64,000 nucleotides of DNA. It comes from a virus. Every line of letters begins with the position of its first letter. Position 1 is the stretch's first letter. Positions 39,400 to 50,700 of the stretch are shown here, in pieces. The position numbers and the translations under genes were made by a program. The stretch is from the IMG/VR virus record IMGVR_UViG_3300044846_002555, positions 1 to 64,000 of that record. One strand, given 5' to 3'. The notes beneath the pieces were generated by a model. It did not search any database. It was not told the origin of the DNA and was given only the letters and a program-made list of their open reading frames with translations.

Positions 39400-42300
39400 A
39401 TGGCAGAGAGTTCATTATCATTTGCATCCACGTCTTCCTTTAGAAATTCACTAATGGTTAAAAACTTGGCACCTTACAGTGTTCAGGGAGTATATACCCC
39501 ACCTGTGAGTCAAGTTAATTATGAAACAATTTTAAGTGTTAGTAACGTCATTGATTCTCCGGGTGAGTTAATTACTAATGGTTCTTATTCAAATCTATTA
39601 TATCCGTTAAATGAATATGGTCCTGATGGGGGTTATAGTACTCAAATAAATTTCAACGGACCTCCTTTACCTGTCGCTTCAAATCAAGGGGAATACAACC
39701 CAAATGACACTGTTTTAGATTTAGTAAATGAGTTTTTCATTGACGCCGCTTATATTCAAAACAGATATGGACCTCAAGGAAGTTTTAATGATTTAGTAAT
39801 TATTACTGACGTTGAGAATAATAATAAAATTTATCAACCTTATTGGGAGCCACCAAGTTTTGCTCCGTCATCGTATTCACCATATAATATTTTATTATCA
39901 CCAAATCCTATTGGTAGTAATGGATTATTATCTCAAGATTCATTTATTGCAAGATTCGGAGCGTCAGAGTTAAATTCTTTATTGAAAAAAAGAATTGATG
40001 CTGAGTTATTTCAAAATACATTAGGATTAATTAATTTAGAATCTCTACAAGACCCGTTTGAGATTAGTATGATGTTGTCGGGTCAACAACCTTTAGTTTA
40101 TAAAAATTGGAAGATTACCGTACCTGAAAACCCTGTTGTTGCGGCAGCCGACTTCTTAACAAGATTAGCGGGGGCATATTGGCCTGTTTCATTAATACCT
40201 GGTGATTATTTTAACGATAACAACGAAAATAGTCAAACACAACAAACATCAAACGCATTAAACACCGTAAATCAATTAACAGGTGGTTTATTAGGTCCAA
40301 TATTAAACCTTAATAGAAGTGGTTCACAAATATTCTTGGCAAACACCGGTAACGGACAAAGGTCAGTTTTATTTGCAAATATTAATTATAACAGATATCA
40401 ACCATCATATGATAAAGATTATGGTTTATTGTTTGGTGTTGCTCAAGGTTTAGTTAACTTATTAGTTCCAAATATTAATCCGGGTAATGGTACGTTAGTT
40501 GGTGGTTATTATGTTGGTAATAGAACATCAGAGCCGTCTTATATTACCTCACCCCCAAATCAAATACCTGTTAACGCATTTGGTCAACAAGACCCTTCAC
40601 CAGTATATGGTCCATCAGAGATGGGTATATTATATGAAGGTAATGAATCAGCTCTTAGTAATTTTGGTTTAGGAGGAAGGTCTTACAGTGACGGTGGAGG
40701 TATTGACGGTGGATTTGTTTGGGTATCTCCAAAATATAAAGCCAATGCCGGATTCCGTGCGATACCGGGTGGTGGTTCAGGAACAATCGATGAGGATTAT
40801 CAATTGGTTAGTGGAAACATTACAAGAGATGAATCGACAAATATTGAGTTCAAAGAAACTTCCATATTAGACCAAACTCAAAGATTAATTGACTCGGCTG
40901 ATGGTGTTACGGGTGAAGCCCGTTTAAAACACGTTGGTAATGCGATGAATCAAATTAGTAAGGTATTCCACGATGGGTATAAAGAAATTACTAAAGGTTC
41001 TCAAGTTTTATCATATACTGATAATACAACAGGAGGTGATGCCGGTATAGAATATTGTAGGGTTTTTACTAAAGATAATCCGTATTATACTTACAATGAT
41101 TTACAAAAAACAGATGGTATAACTACATCAGGTAGAAGATTTACACATTCTGTTTTAGATAATACATACAATTTAAATATTGTTCCATTAAGAAATCCGG
41201 GGTCAACAAACATTATAGCAAATAATGTTAATGGAACGGGGGGATATGCTAAAAAATATATGTTCTCAATTGAGAACTTAGCTTGGAGAACATCAAGTAG
41301 ACCTGGGTTTACTTATGATGAATTACCTGTTTGTGAGAAAGGTCCAAATGGGGGTAGAGTTATGTGGTTTCCACCTTATGATTTAAAATTTTCAGATAGT
41401 AGTACTGCTAATTGGAATGATACTTCATTTTTAGGTAGACCTGAGCCAATCTATACGTATAAAAATACAAGTAGAAGTGGACAATTAAGTTGGAAGATTA
41501 TTGTGGATAGTCCTTCAGTTATGAATACTATTGTTGAAAAACAATTAAAAGGACAGAGTAAAGAAAGAATTAATTCTATAATCGATTCATTCTTTGCAGG
41601 ATGTGTTAAGTATGACATTTATGAATTAGCGTTAAAATTTAATACTATACCTACAAAAGATTTATATACATATCAAGAGATTTTAAGTAATCCAAGATTA
41701 ACGGATGAAGAGTTAAAGAATGTTAGCGCTAACATTCCGAGAGAAAATTCTGTACCTCAAGGAGGTGCGGGAACACCTGCAGATGCTGCGGTTCAAACTG
41801 CTAATCCGGACACTTCAATTGATGACTTTAAAAAGAATTATTCTCAATTGGCGTTTTATTTTGATAATGATATTCCTGACCCTAAATCACAGGGGGTTGT
41901 ATCATCAGTACCTTATGATGTCACATATTCGGCTTATACCGCACCAACAAACATTACAAAATATGTGGATACCGCAAGTGGAATATTTAACGCTGGTAGT
42001 GTTAATAGAAATGTAAGAGAATTTTTCGATAATATTGTAATATCAAATTTTAATAAAATTGCTAATAATAGTAGTAATTTTATTGTTGATGCTTATAACA
42101 TATTAAAAGAAAAAAAGGGGACTATTAGTATACAAATGGTTGGGTCGGCATCTGCGACCGCTAGTGTACCGTATAATACTAATTTATCTAAACGAAGAAA
42201 TGACTCAGTAATTCAATTTTTAAAAACATATAAAATTGGTGACGCTAATTTAGCTCCATTTTTTGAAGATAAAACATTTCAAATTACATTACAAAGTGGT

Positions 42301-44409
42301 CAAGGTGAACAAATTGTAATTCCTCAAGGTGAGTCAGGTAGTGGTTCTCAAGTTGATTGTAGTAAAAATATTAAATCAAACACAAATACAACAACTTCAA
42401 ATAAAGAGGCTGAAGTGTATTCTACAGATGCTATGGCGTGTAGAAGAGTTAAGATTAGTAGTATTTTAGTAACTCCAACAGTAACAACAACCACAACAAC
42501 CCAAAAAGTTGAAATAGTAACACCTGAAGTTAGTGCAACAACAATTAATACTATTAAACCTGTTCAAACAATTGAAATACAACAAAAATTAAAAGAAGGT
42601 ATTGGAAAACGTATTATTAGACAGTTATTGACAGAATGTGATTATTTTGATGTTATTAAAGAAAGTAATCCTATTCTATATGGTTCTATTGCGGATAAAA
42701 TTAGATTTTTTAATCCTGCATTTCACTCTATGACTCCTGAAGGATTAAATGCTCGATTAACTTTCTTAAATCAATGTGTTAGACCTGGTGAAACGATACC
42801 TGTTATTGGTGTTGATGGTAAACCAAAATATAACGACGCTGTAAATACTGCCTTTGGGGCACCACCGGTTTTAGTATTAAGGATTGGGGATTTTTATAAT
42901 GGTAAAATAATTCCAAAAACAATTTCATTTACATATGAACCATTAATATTAGATATGAATCCTGAAGGTATTGGTATTCAACCAATGATTGCAAATGTTA
43001 ATTTAAGTTTTGATATGATTGGTGGTATGGGATTAGCTAGACCTGTGGAACAACTACAAAATGCGTTATCATTTAATTTCTATGCTAATACTGAAATTTA
43101 TGATGAAAGAGCGACTTGGACTGAAGATACTTCAGCTTTGGACGCTAAATTAGTTCAGTCAATATTAGATGCACAACCACCGGTTACAGTTAATAATGTT
43201 CAAAATGATATTGTTAACGATGGTGGAAATACTATTGGAGACATATTAACAAATATTCCGGTTACTAGTGGTCAAACAGGGGAAATTACCTATATGACTA
43301 TTATGGATAAAATATTAGATTCAACACAAGAATATTATACAAATATCTTAAATCAAAGTGATAGTATTGTCAAATCTTATAATTATGGTGTTTGGCAATT
43401 AATAACACAAGATAGATTATATACTTCCGGAGAAATAAGTTTAAATTCTAGTAGTGTATTGGCACCAATTTACGGTAAACCTGAAGGTGTTGAAACTAAA
43501 GTTGATTCGTTATTTAGTACGTTTATCTCAGATATAAATGCTGACAACCCTACTAATAAAAATTATATCATATCAAGATTAGTTGGTTTTAAATTTACAG
43601 ATGCAACAATTCAAAGAGTTAAGACAAATATGAATCAATATATTAACACGTTAAAAGGTGATTATAGTAGTGGTTTGTTTACTAAAATTCAAGAGATTGT
43701 GGTTTTAGAACAAAATATGGTTCAAATAATTAGAAAGATAAATTTAGTAACAACAAAAACTGATGGTAAAATTTTAGATACGGGTGTTCCTCGTGTTTAT
43801 ACTATTTCAGGAACTACTGAAGTTAATAGTGCTAGTCTTGGGTCTCCATTGGATACGTATATAGAATTATGTGATGATTATCGTTTAGTTGGTGTTAGAT
43901 TAGATGAGTTTAATGTTTTAATGGAAGCTGAAAAAATAATTACAACTGTTACCGTACCGTATGAAGGTCCGGGAGAATTTGAACCAATATCTAAACAATT
44001 TGCTACGGCATCTGTTGAGGATAAACGACAATTCATGGTAATGGCGCAAATATTCAATGATAACAATAAATTAACTGAATTTAAAAACGCTATTATTAGT
44101 GGAGAATTAAAGAATGATAATAAATTAGTTAGAAAATTTAATAATATTTGTGATGATTTTGCGGATTTAACTAAAAAAGAGTTAGTTGCTGAACAAAAAT
44201 TTATTAAAACAATTAGGGATAAAGAATCGTATTCAAAATTTGTAAACCAAACCGCTTATCCTAAAGGTAAGTTAAGAAAGTTTACATACACAACAGTTCC
44301 TGACCCTGCTACCGAGACACAACAAAAAACGGATATTGCTAATTTATATAAAACTGTTAATGTGAATAACGACCCTTTAACTTTTGATGGTAAAATAAAA
44401 TTTGATTAA
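39400..44409 (+). CDS. Large tail-tube-associated baseplate protein with OmpA-like domain
   Basis: 1669 residues. The N-terminal ~880 residues are not recognised beyond repeated beta segments. About 885-1025 looks like an OmpA-C domain: ISIQMVGSASATASVPYNTNLSKRRNDSVIQFLKTY and, later, ACRRVKI, i.e. the 'LS.RRA.aV..yL...g....r....G' core with R-R and C-R-R. Such domains bind peptidoglycan diaminopimelate. The stretch LRIGDFYNGKIIPKTISFTYEPLILDMNPEGIGIQPMIANVNLSFDMIGG ... LQNALSFNFYANTEIYDERA (~1165-1250) matches gp54/gp48-type tube-cap proteins. The position between tape measure and gp53-like gene supports a baseplate/tube-cap role. Confidence 0.75.
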   Translation: MAESSLSFASTSSFRNSLMVKNLAPYSVQGVYTPPVSQVNYETILSVSNVIDSPGELITNGSYSNLLYPLNEYGPDGGYSTQINFNGPPLPVASNQGEYNPNDTVLDLVNEFFIDAAYIQNRYGPQGSFNDLVIITDVENNNKIYQPYWEPPSFAPSSYSPYNILLSPNPIGSNGLLSQDSFIARFGASELNSLLKKRIDAELFQNTLGLINLESLQDPFEISMMLSGQQPLVYKNWKITVPENPVVAAADFLTRLAGAYWPVSLIPGDYFNDNNENSQTQQTSNALNTVNQLTGGLLGPILNLNRSGSQIFLANTGNGQRSVLFANINYNRYQPSYDKDYGLLFGVAQGLVNLLVPNINPGNGTLVGGYYVGNRTSEPSYITSPPNQIPVNAFGQQDPSPVYGPSEMGILYEGNESALSNFGLGGRSYSDGGGIDGGFVWVSPKYKANAGFRAIPGGGSGTIDEDYQLVSGNITRDESTNIEFKETSILDQTQRLIDSADGVTGEARLKHVGNAMNQISKVFHDGYKEITKGSQVLSYTDNTTGGDAGIEYCRVFTKDNPYYTYNDLQKTDGITTSGRRFTHSVLDNTYNLNIVPLRNPGSTNIIANNVNGTGGYAKKYMFSIENLAWRTSSRPGFTYDELPVCEKGPNGGRVMWFPPYDLKFSDSSTANWNDTSFLGRPEPIYTYKNTSRSGQLSWKIIVDSPSVMNTIVEKQLKGQSKERINSIIDSFFAGCVKYDIYELALKFNTIPTKDLYTYQEILSNPRLTDEELKNVSANIPRENSVPQGGAGTPADAAVQTANPDTSIDDFKKNYSQLAFYFDNDIPDPKSQGVVSSVPYDVTYSAYTAPTNITKYVDTASGIFNAGSVNRNVREFFDNIVISNFNKIANNSSNFIVDAYNILKEKKGTISIQMVGSASATASVPYNTNLSKRRNDSVIQFLKTYKIGDANLAPFFEDKTFQITLQSGQGEQIVIPQGESGSGSQVDCSKNIKSNTNTTTSNKEAEVYSTDAMACRRVKISSILVTPTVTTTTTTQKVEIVTPEVSATTINTIKPVQTIEIQQKLKEGIGKRIIRQLLTECDYFDVIKESNPILYGSIADKIRFFNPAFHSMTPEGLNARLTFLNQCVRPGETIPVIGVDGKPKYNDAVNTAFGAPPVLVLRIGDFYNGKIIPKTISFTYEPLILDMNPEGIGIQPMIANVNLSFDMIGGMGLARPVEQLQNALSFNFYANTEIYDERATWTEDTSALDAKLVQSILDAQPPVTVNNVQNDIVNDGGNTIGDILTNIPVTSGQTGEITYMTIMDKILDSTQEYYTNILNQSDSIVKSYNYGVWQLITQDRLYTSGEISLNSSSVLAPIYGKPEGVETKVDSLFSTFISDINADNPTNKNYIISRLVGFKFTDATIQRVKTNMNQYINTLKGDYSSGLFTKIQEIVVLEQNMVQIIRKINLVTTKTDGKILDTGVPRVYTISGTTEVNSASLGSPLDTYIELCDDYRLVGVRLDEFNVLMEAEKIITTVTVPYEGPGEFEPISKQFATASVEDKRQFMVMAQIFNDNNKLTEFKNAIISGELKNDNKLVRKFNNICDDFADLTKKELVAEQKFIKTIRDKESYSKFVNQTAYPKGKLRKFTYTTVPDPATETQQKTDIANLYKTVNVNNDPLTFDGKIKFD

Positions 44410-44411
44410 TT

Positions 44412-44738
44412 ATGGGTACTAAAGATTATTATAATAGATACAATAATTTTATTGTTAATGGACGACAAACAGTTGTTCCATATGTTACTCTGCCAAGTAA
44501 ATCCACAGATAAAAGATATATTTTTAAAGTTGCTCAATCTAGATTAGACAAAGTTTCACAACAATATTATGGGACACCTTTTTTTGGTTGGTTAATATTA
44601 CAAGCAAATCCAATATACGCAGGTCAAGAGTGGAATATCCCTGATGGGGCAATCTTGACAATCCCTTATCCTTTAATTGCTTCATTACAGGATTACAACA
44701 ATGACCTAGAAAATTACTTCTTTTATTATGGTAGATAA
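44412..44738 (+). CDS. 53: LysM-domain baseplate wedge protein (gp53-like)
   Basis: 108 residues. DKRYIFKVAQSRLDKVSQQYYGTPFFGWLILQANPIYAGQEWNIPDGAILTIPYPL is a LysM-like domain of the gp53 family: 'l..IA..yYg...lWwvI...N.i..p..i..G..L.iP'. gp53 in T4 joins wedges to the hub. The gene is 2 bp after the large tail gene and overlaps the hub gene by 11 bp, so the three are probably co-translated. Confidence 0.85.
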   Translation: MGTKDYYNRYNNFIVNGRQTVVPYVTLPSKSTDKRYIFKVAQSRLDKVSQQYYGTPFFGWLILQANPIYAGQEWNIPDGAILTIPYPLIASLQDYNNDLENYFFYYGR

Positions 44739-47700
44739 ATCGGAAAATATATTAGTTGAGTTTGATTATAATAACATATCAATCATTGACCCAAATAAAG
44801 TCATAGATAGTGACGGAAAAGTACAAGAAAGATATGTTAAACAAGAAAATTTAGTGATGTACGCTAATTTAGAGTGTAAAGTATTACCACGTACTAAATT
44901 AGCCCTTGGTGTTGCAAATAACGACCAAGTACAAACAGTTTCAATTGCCAGTATTAATTTTTTAAAACCGGGTGATAAAACATTTTTAGACAATTCATAT
45001 ACTGATGAAATAACAGGTAAAGATACGATTACCGGTAATGGTGTGAATCAGCCAAAACTAACCTCTATTTCAAATCCAAATAAGAGTAGTGATTTTTATA
45101 TTAGACAAACAATTAATTCGGGTGGTAAACAAGCATCTGTTGATAATGGTTTATTAGGTATTACTTCTATTAATATTAGACAAGGTTTAGATTTTTTACC
45201 TTCAATCACCATTGAATTAGAAGATGTTAAAGGTAGAGCGATGTTTGAGGCGGGTGATAATTCACCATATGCGGCATTTTTTAATTTACCTTATCCAATG
45301 TTCCAATTAACTATAAAAGGATTTTATGGTAAGGCTGTTAAATTACAATTAATGTTACAAACGTTTTCATCAAGATATGATACGTCTAATGGTAATTTTA
45401 AAATCAAACTACATTTTTACACATACAAATATACATTATTGAGTGAAGTACCTATGGCGGCGTTGACGGCTGTTCCACATATGTACCAATCTAGAGTTAA
45501 TATACAAACTACTAAAGGTGGGGCTACCAACTTTTCAAATGTTCAGGACTCAATAGTATCAAGAGGTTATCAAAAAGTTAGAGAGTTATATAGTGAATAT
45601 AAATCAAAAGGAATGATACCTGATGATTTTCCGGAAATAACCGTTGTTCAAATGAGAGATAGAATTGAAAATTTTATTAAAAACATTCTAACATCTTTTT
45701 CTCAACAAAATTTAGACCCATTAACTTACGTTGAGGAGTATCAACGATTATTAGGTAATTTGGATAAAGATGTTTATGTTGGGGCGGGAACTTCTTGGTT
45801 TTCCAAATATATGGATACTGAGAATTATTTGGTTATGAAAGGGGTTAATGGTCTTACTGAGGGTAGTAAAGTTTATACATTTAAACGTGAAATAGACACT
45901 CAAACAAAACGAACTGCGGCATTAAGTGAACTACAAGGTATTATTAGTAAGGCAAAAGAAAAAATGGATGAGAATCCTGTTTGTGGTGTGGATGGTAAAT
46001 ACACAATTGATGGTAAAACAAATACTAGTTCAAAATCAACATTTAAAATTACAACAGATATTTTTCCTGTTGAACCAAAATATGGGGATGTAAATGTTTT
46101 AGAAACATATCGACAACGAAAAAAATTATCAACAACACCAAATGCTGAACAACTTAAACAATTTGATAATGAATTGGCGGAACAAGGGGTTTTTAATTCT
46201 TTAGTAATAGTAAATAAAAAAGGTTCGGAAGAAAAAAAATTTCAATATTATATATTTGAAGGGGTTGGTCGATTTGAAGATTTAATCAATCAAATGGGTA
46301 CTAATGTAAAAAAAGCTAAAGAAAATATTCAAGAAGCTTTAACAGAAGCTTTAACTAATTTATTACAAAAGAAAGATAATGGTATTGGGTTTGTTCCAAA
46401 TATCCGAAATGTACTTGCGGTTATTTTTGCAAATGGAGAGGCGTTTTTAAGATTGATGGACGATGTTCACGTTCAAGCTTGGAATTTAAATGACACACAA
46501 ATTAAAGCTAGAAGGAATTCTATTTTAAATCCTGAAACTGCAACTGCTTGTGTGGATAACGTATCTTCAGGAGATAATGAAACATTACCAATATACCCGT
46601 GGCCACAAATGTTAGTTGCAACATCAGGTAAGGATGGGCGTGAAATGTTTGAATTAACTTATCCTGGTGATAAAAACGTAATAAATCAAACGAAGGCGTA
46701 TCAAACAGATTTATGGCCTGAAGTAGAATTTGTGGAAGAATTTATTAGGGCAACAACTCAAACGGTAAAACCACCTGCAGACCCGTTAACAACTGAAAAT
46801 CCCTTAACGGATATTCAACGAGTATCATTGGACGCTATTGAATTTCCAATTAGTAATGCTGTTTATGACAATAAGGAAGAAATAAAATATTTTTATGAAA
46901 TATTTGAAAGAATATTTTTAACATCAAATTATTCAGGTTTATTAAGAAGTAATGGTAATACCCAAGACCAAGATAAAGTTACGGATGTTATTGCTGAGGC
47001 GGAAAGTATTAATATTATTCAAAGTTTATCTAACGATAACCCTTTTATTATTAAAAAATTAAAAGAGTTTGGGATTAATGCGGGTAATTTTGAGGTATTA
47101 ATGAGACACATATCTAATGACGGTACGGGTGAAAGTTGGCAAAATTTTATAAGAGGTATTTTTAATACTTCTTACATTAAAAATAAAGTTAATAATTCTA
47201 GTTATGAATTTTTAAGTCAAAACTTGTTGAACGAAAATAAATCCCAACCATTAGTTTCCCTACCGGGTGAAAATAATGTTGTTAATTTTATCTCAAATTC
47301 AACCTCAAGTAATATTTTTAATTTAACTGATACATACCCATTTACAAATTTTCCTTGGGTTAAAAATGAATTGGCAAATGGGAATTCGATTTCGGATATC
47401 AAATCATCATATAACACAACAAAAGTATTAACGTATAATACTAATAAAAAAATTATATCTAATTTTTTAGATATAACTAATAATAATGATAGAAGACCGT
47501 TTACTAATTTTTTATTTAATGAAATTAAATCACCAATTTATTTCTTTGATTTAAAATTATTTTATGAAAATAGAAGTTTTGATAAACAATTACCAACAGA
47601 AGGTAATTTAAGATATAATGACTATTCAGGGTTAGTTACGAGTAATCAAACCGTTTCAATGTTTAACACACCATATTTTGTTAATTCAATCCAACAAGGT

Positions 47701-50700
47701 GTTAAAAATTTTAGAAATAACGATGAATATCCATTTGTTGCTTCAGCATATTTGTTTTTAAATAGTTTGCCTTTATCTACACTTAGAGAAAAATATAAAA
47801 CTTATTCGTCTAATTCGGCAACTGATTTAGATTATATTTTTGCAACACTTAAGAAATTTGGTGCGGTTCATAAGTTACCATATGCTTGGATATTAAAAAT
47901 TGGTTCTGTTTGGAATAGATATAAAAATTTTGTTGAAACAGGTAAAGATATTTTAGACACGTCATGGTCAGGTTTTAGTTATGTTCATAATTATGACCCG
48001 GTAACCAATTCACCAAGTAAAAATTATAATTTAATAATTAATGGGGCTCAGATGGATATTGTGTTAGAAAAAAACACAACATTAGGTGTTGAAACATCTT
48101 CATTAATTAATACAGGTTTTTACCCATTATTAATTAATGACTTTAATGTATTTTATCAAGGTTTCCAAATATATTCAGGTTACACCGATACAGATATTCA
48201 AAATGGATTTACTTCAGGGGTTACATTAAATTACGTACCTGAAGCAATTATTAATATGCCTGAAGGGTTTGACCCAAATAATCCAAAAAGAGATTTAAGA
48301 GTTATTCCTTGGTCAGTTTATATTACAACATTGGACCAAACTTCTTCATTTATTGTCCCATCTCAAGGTGCGTTAATAAATCAAACAAGTAATGAATGTA
48401 TTACTGAAGAAACTAATCAACTAAAATATGAGATTACCGGTAATACCGCAATGTATAATGGTTCGGTTAGAATGTTTTGGTCAGCACCTAACTATGGGTA
48501 TTTTGATATAGATAAAGTTGTTAAACCAACACCAATAAAATACTTAAAACAAGTATTCAACATTACAGGTGATACCAAACAAGAGAATTTCTCAATTAAC
48601 GGTAAACAAGACCAATACACTGAAATAAGTGAAATATTCTCAGTATTTGAAACAGAGGTTTTAGATAGTTTTGAAACAGAATTTTTAAATTTTTCAAAAT
48701 CAATATATGATTTTGATGATGAGTTTATTTCAAATAGTGATAGCGAAACAACTAAATCGTTTAAAAACTTTCAAATGTTAATGAGAAGTTTGATGAGGAT
48801 TCCAAAAGTGGGGGGGACAAACATTAATACAGAATTAGTTTCTGCGGTTTCGGATTCGCAGTTGAACGTTTTAACTAATATTTTACAGTCATTTTTAAAT
48901 TATGACGTTGTGTTCAAATATGGTAATCCGGCAAACTTTGATAAAAGATTATTTTATACTTTTTCAAATGCGTTAATTGCTGACCCATATACTTGGAGTA
49001 AATATTCGTTCCAAACACCAATTCCATTACCAACATCAGGGGGTACGGTAACATTATCACAATCAATTACAAATTACCCAAATGAATGGAGAGCGTTACA
49101 ATTATATGTTGGTTTTTCGGAGATACCTCAATTACAATATACAAATGATGGTTCATACATTACAGATTTTTTTGTTGATTGTAATATAGATTTTAGTGTT
49201 GAAAATATAAAAACATTCGCACCTATTATTAAAATTTATGCGACTCAAAAATTAAATGATGATACTCTGAATTATAATAAGTTTGTTAATTTAATGAATG
49301 ATTATATTGCAAGTACGGATAAATTCCAAAGTATTATTATTAATAAATTAATGCCTAAATTACAAAAACAATTACCGGATGTTGGTAGTACACCAGATAC
49401 TGCACTTGCGACGGCATTAGAAGGTCCTCAAACAAAATTAGAATATTGGGAGGCGTTTAAAGCGTTAAACGATAAATGGATATCAGGTAATGACTTTAAA
49501 ACTAAAACACTTTTTGAAGATGTTTTATTAATGGATAGAGCGAACAGAAACATTGGGGATAAAGTATTAGTTGATGTTAATAAATTAAAATTTAGATTAA
49601 AAGATATAAACCCTAAAACAAGTATGTTGACTTTTGTTCAAACAATTTTAGTTGAAAATAATTTTGTTGTTATGAACATACCTTCATATGTTAACTTTTA
49701 TAATGTACAAGATGCTGTTAAAAATCCTGTTCCAAAACCAGAGGGGTCTCTTGATTTTGCGAACACGATGTTTGGTACGTTTTTAAATGTTGATTATAGA
49801 AATTCTTCAGCAAAAATGGTGTGTTTTTATGCGGGTAAACCAAGTGAACAACCTGATTTTCAAAACAATGCTAATGTAAGATTTAAAGGTGACTCTTTTG
49901 ATTTAAGACGAGCAAGTGATAATCCATTAATTGAAGACCAAATCGGTAAAACCGATTGGGATAAATCAAATAAAGTTGTTGGGTTTAATGTTGATGTTGG
50001 ACCACAAAGTCAATCAATTTTCCATGGATTCCAAATAGACCAAAGTGCGGGACAAGCTACCGCAGAATCTTTACAACAAACTGATGAGTTAGTTAAACAA
50101 TCTTCAGGTAAAGTTGCTGGTACACAAAATATTTCATTATATAATTTATATAAAAATAGAAGTTATGCTTGTACTGTTTCTATGATGGGTAATGCGATGA
50201 TTCAACCAACTATGTACTTCAATTTAAGACACGTTCCTATGTTCAGTGGTGCTTATATGATACAAGAAGTGAATCATAGTATTGGGCCGGGAACATTTGA
50301 AACGGTTTTCAAAGGAATAAGACAAGCGGTATCAAACTTACCTGAAATAGATAGTTACATTCAAACGTTAAAAACTAATTTATTGACTTCAATTATTGAA
50401 AAAAATAAACAAGACAAACAAGAGGTGATAAAAGAAAGTGCTACAAAAGGGGACAATGTTATTAGTGAAACTAATGATGCTGTTAAAGAAGCAACAAAGA
50501 AAGACGCGACTACTTCAAAAAATTCTTCAGAATGTAAACCAGTAAGTAATTATGAAAAATATAGTAAAGTTGACTCAACAACAACTAAATCTAAATATAA
50601 AGACGCTATTAGTACAATTATTACTCAAACCTCTGACCAAAAATTAAGATATTTAGTGTTTGCAACAATTTATTTAGGGTCATCAAATGGAACTGAATTG

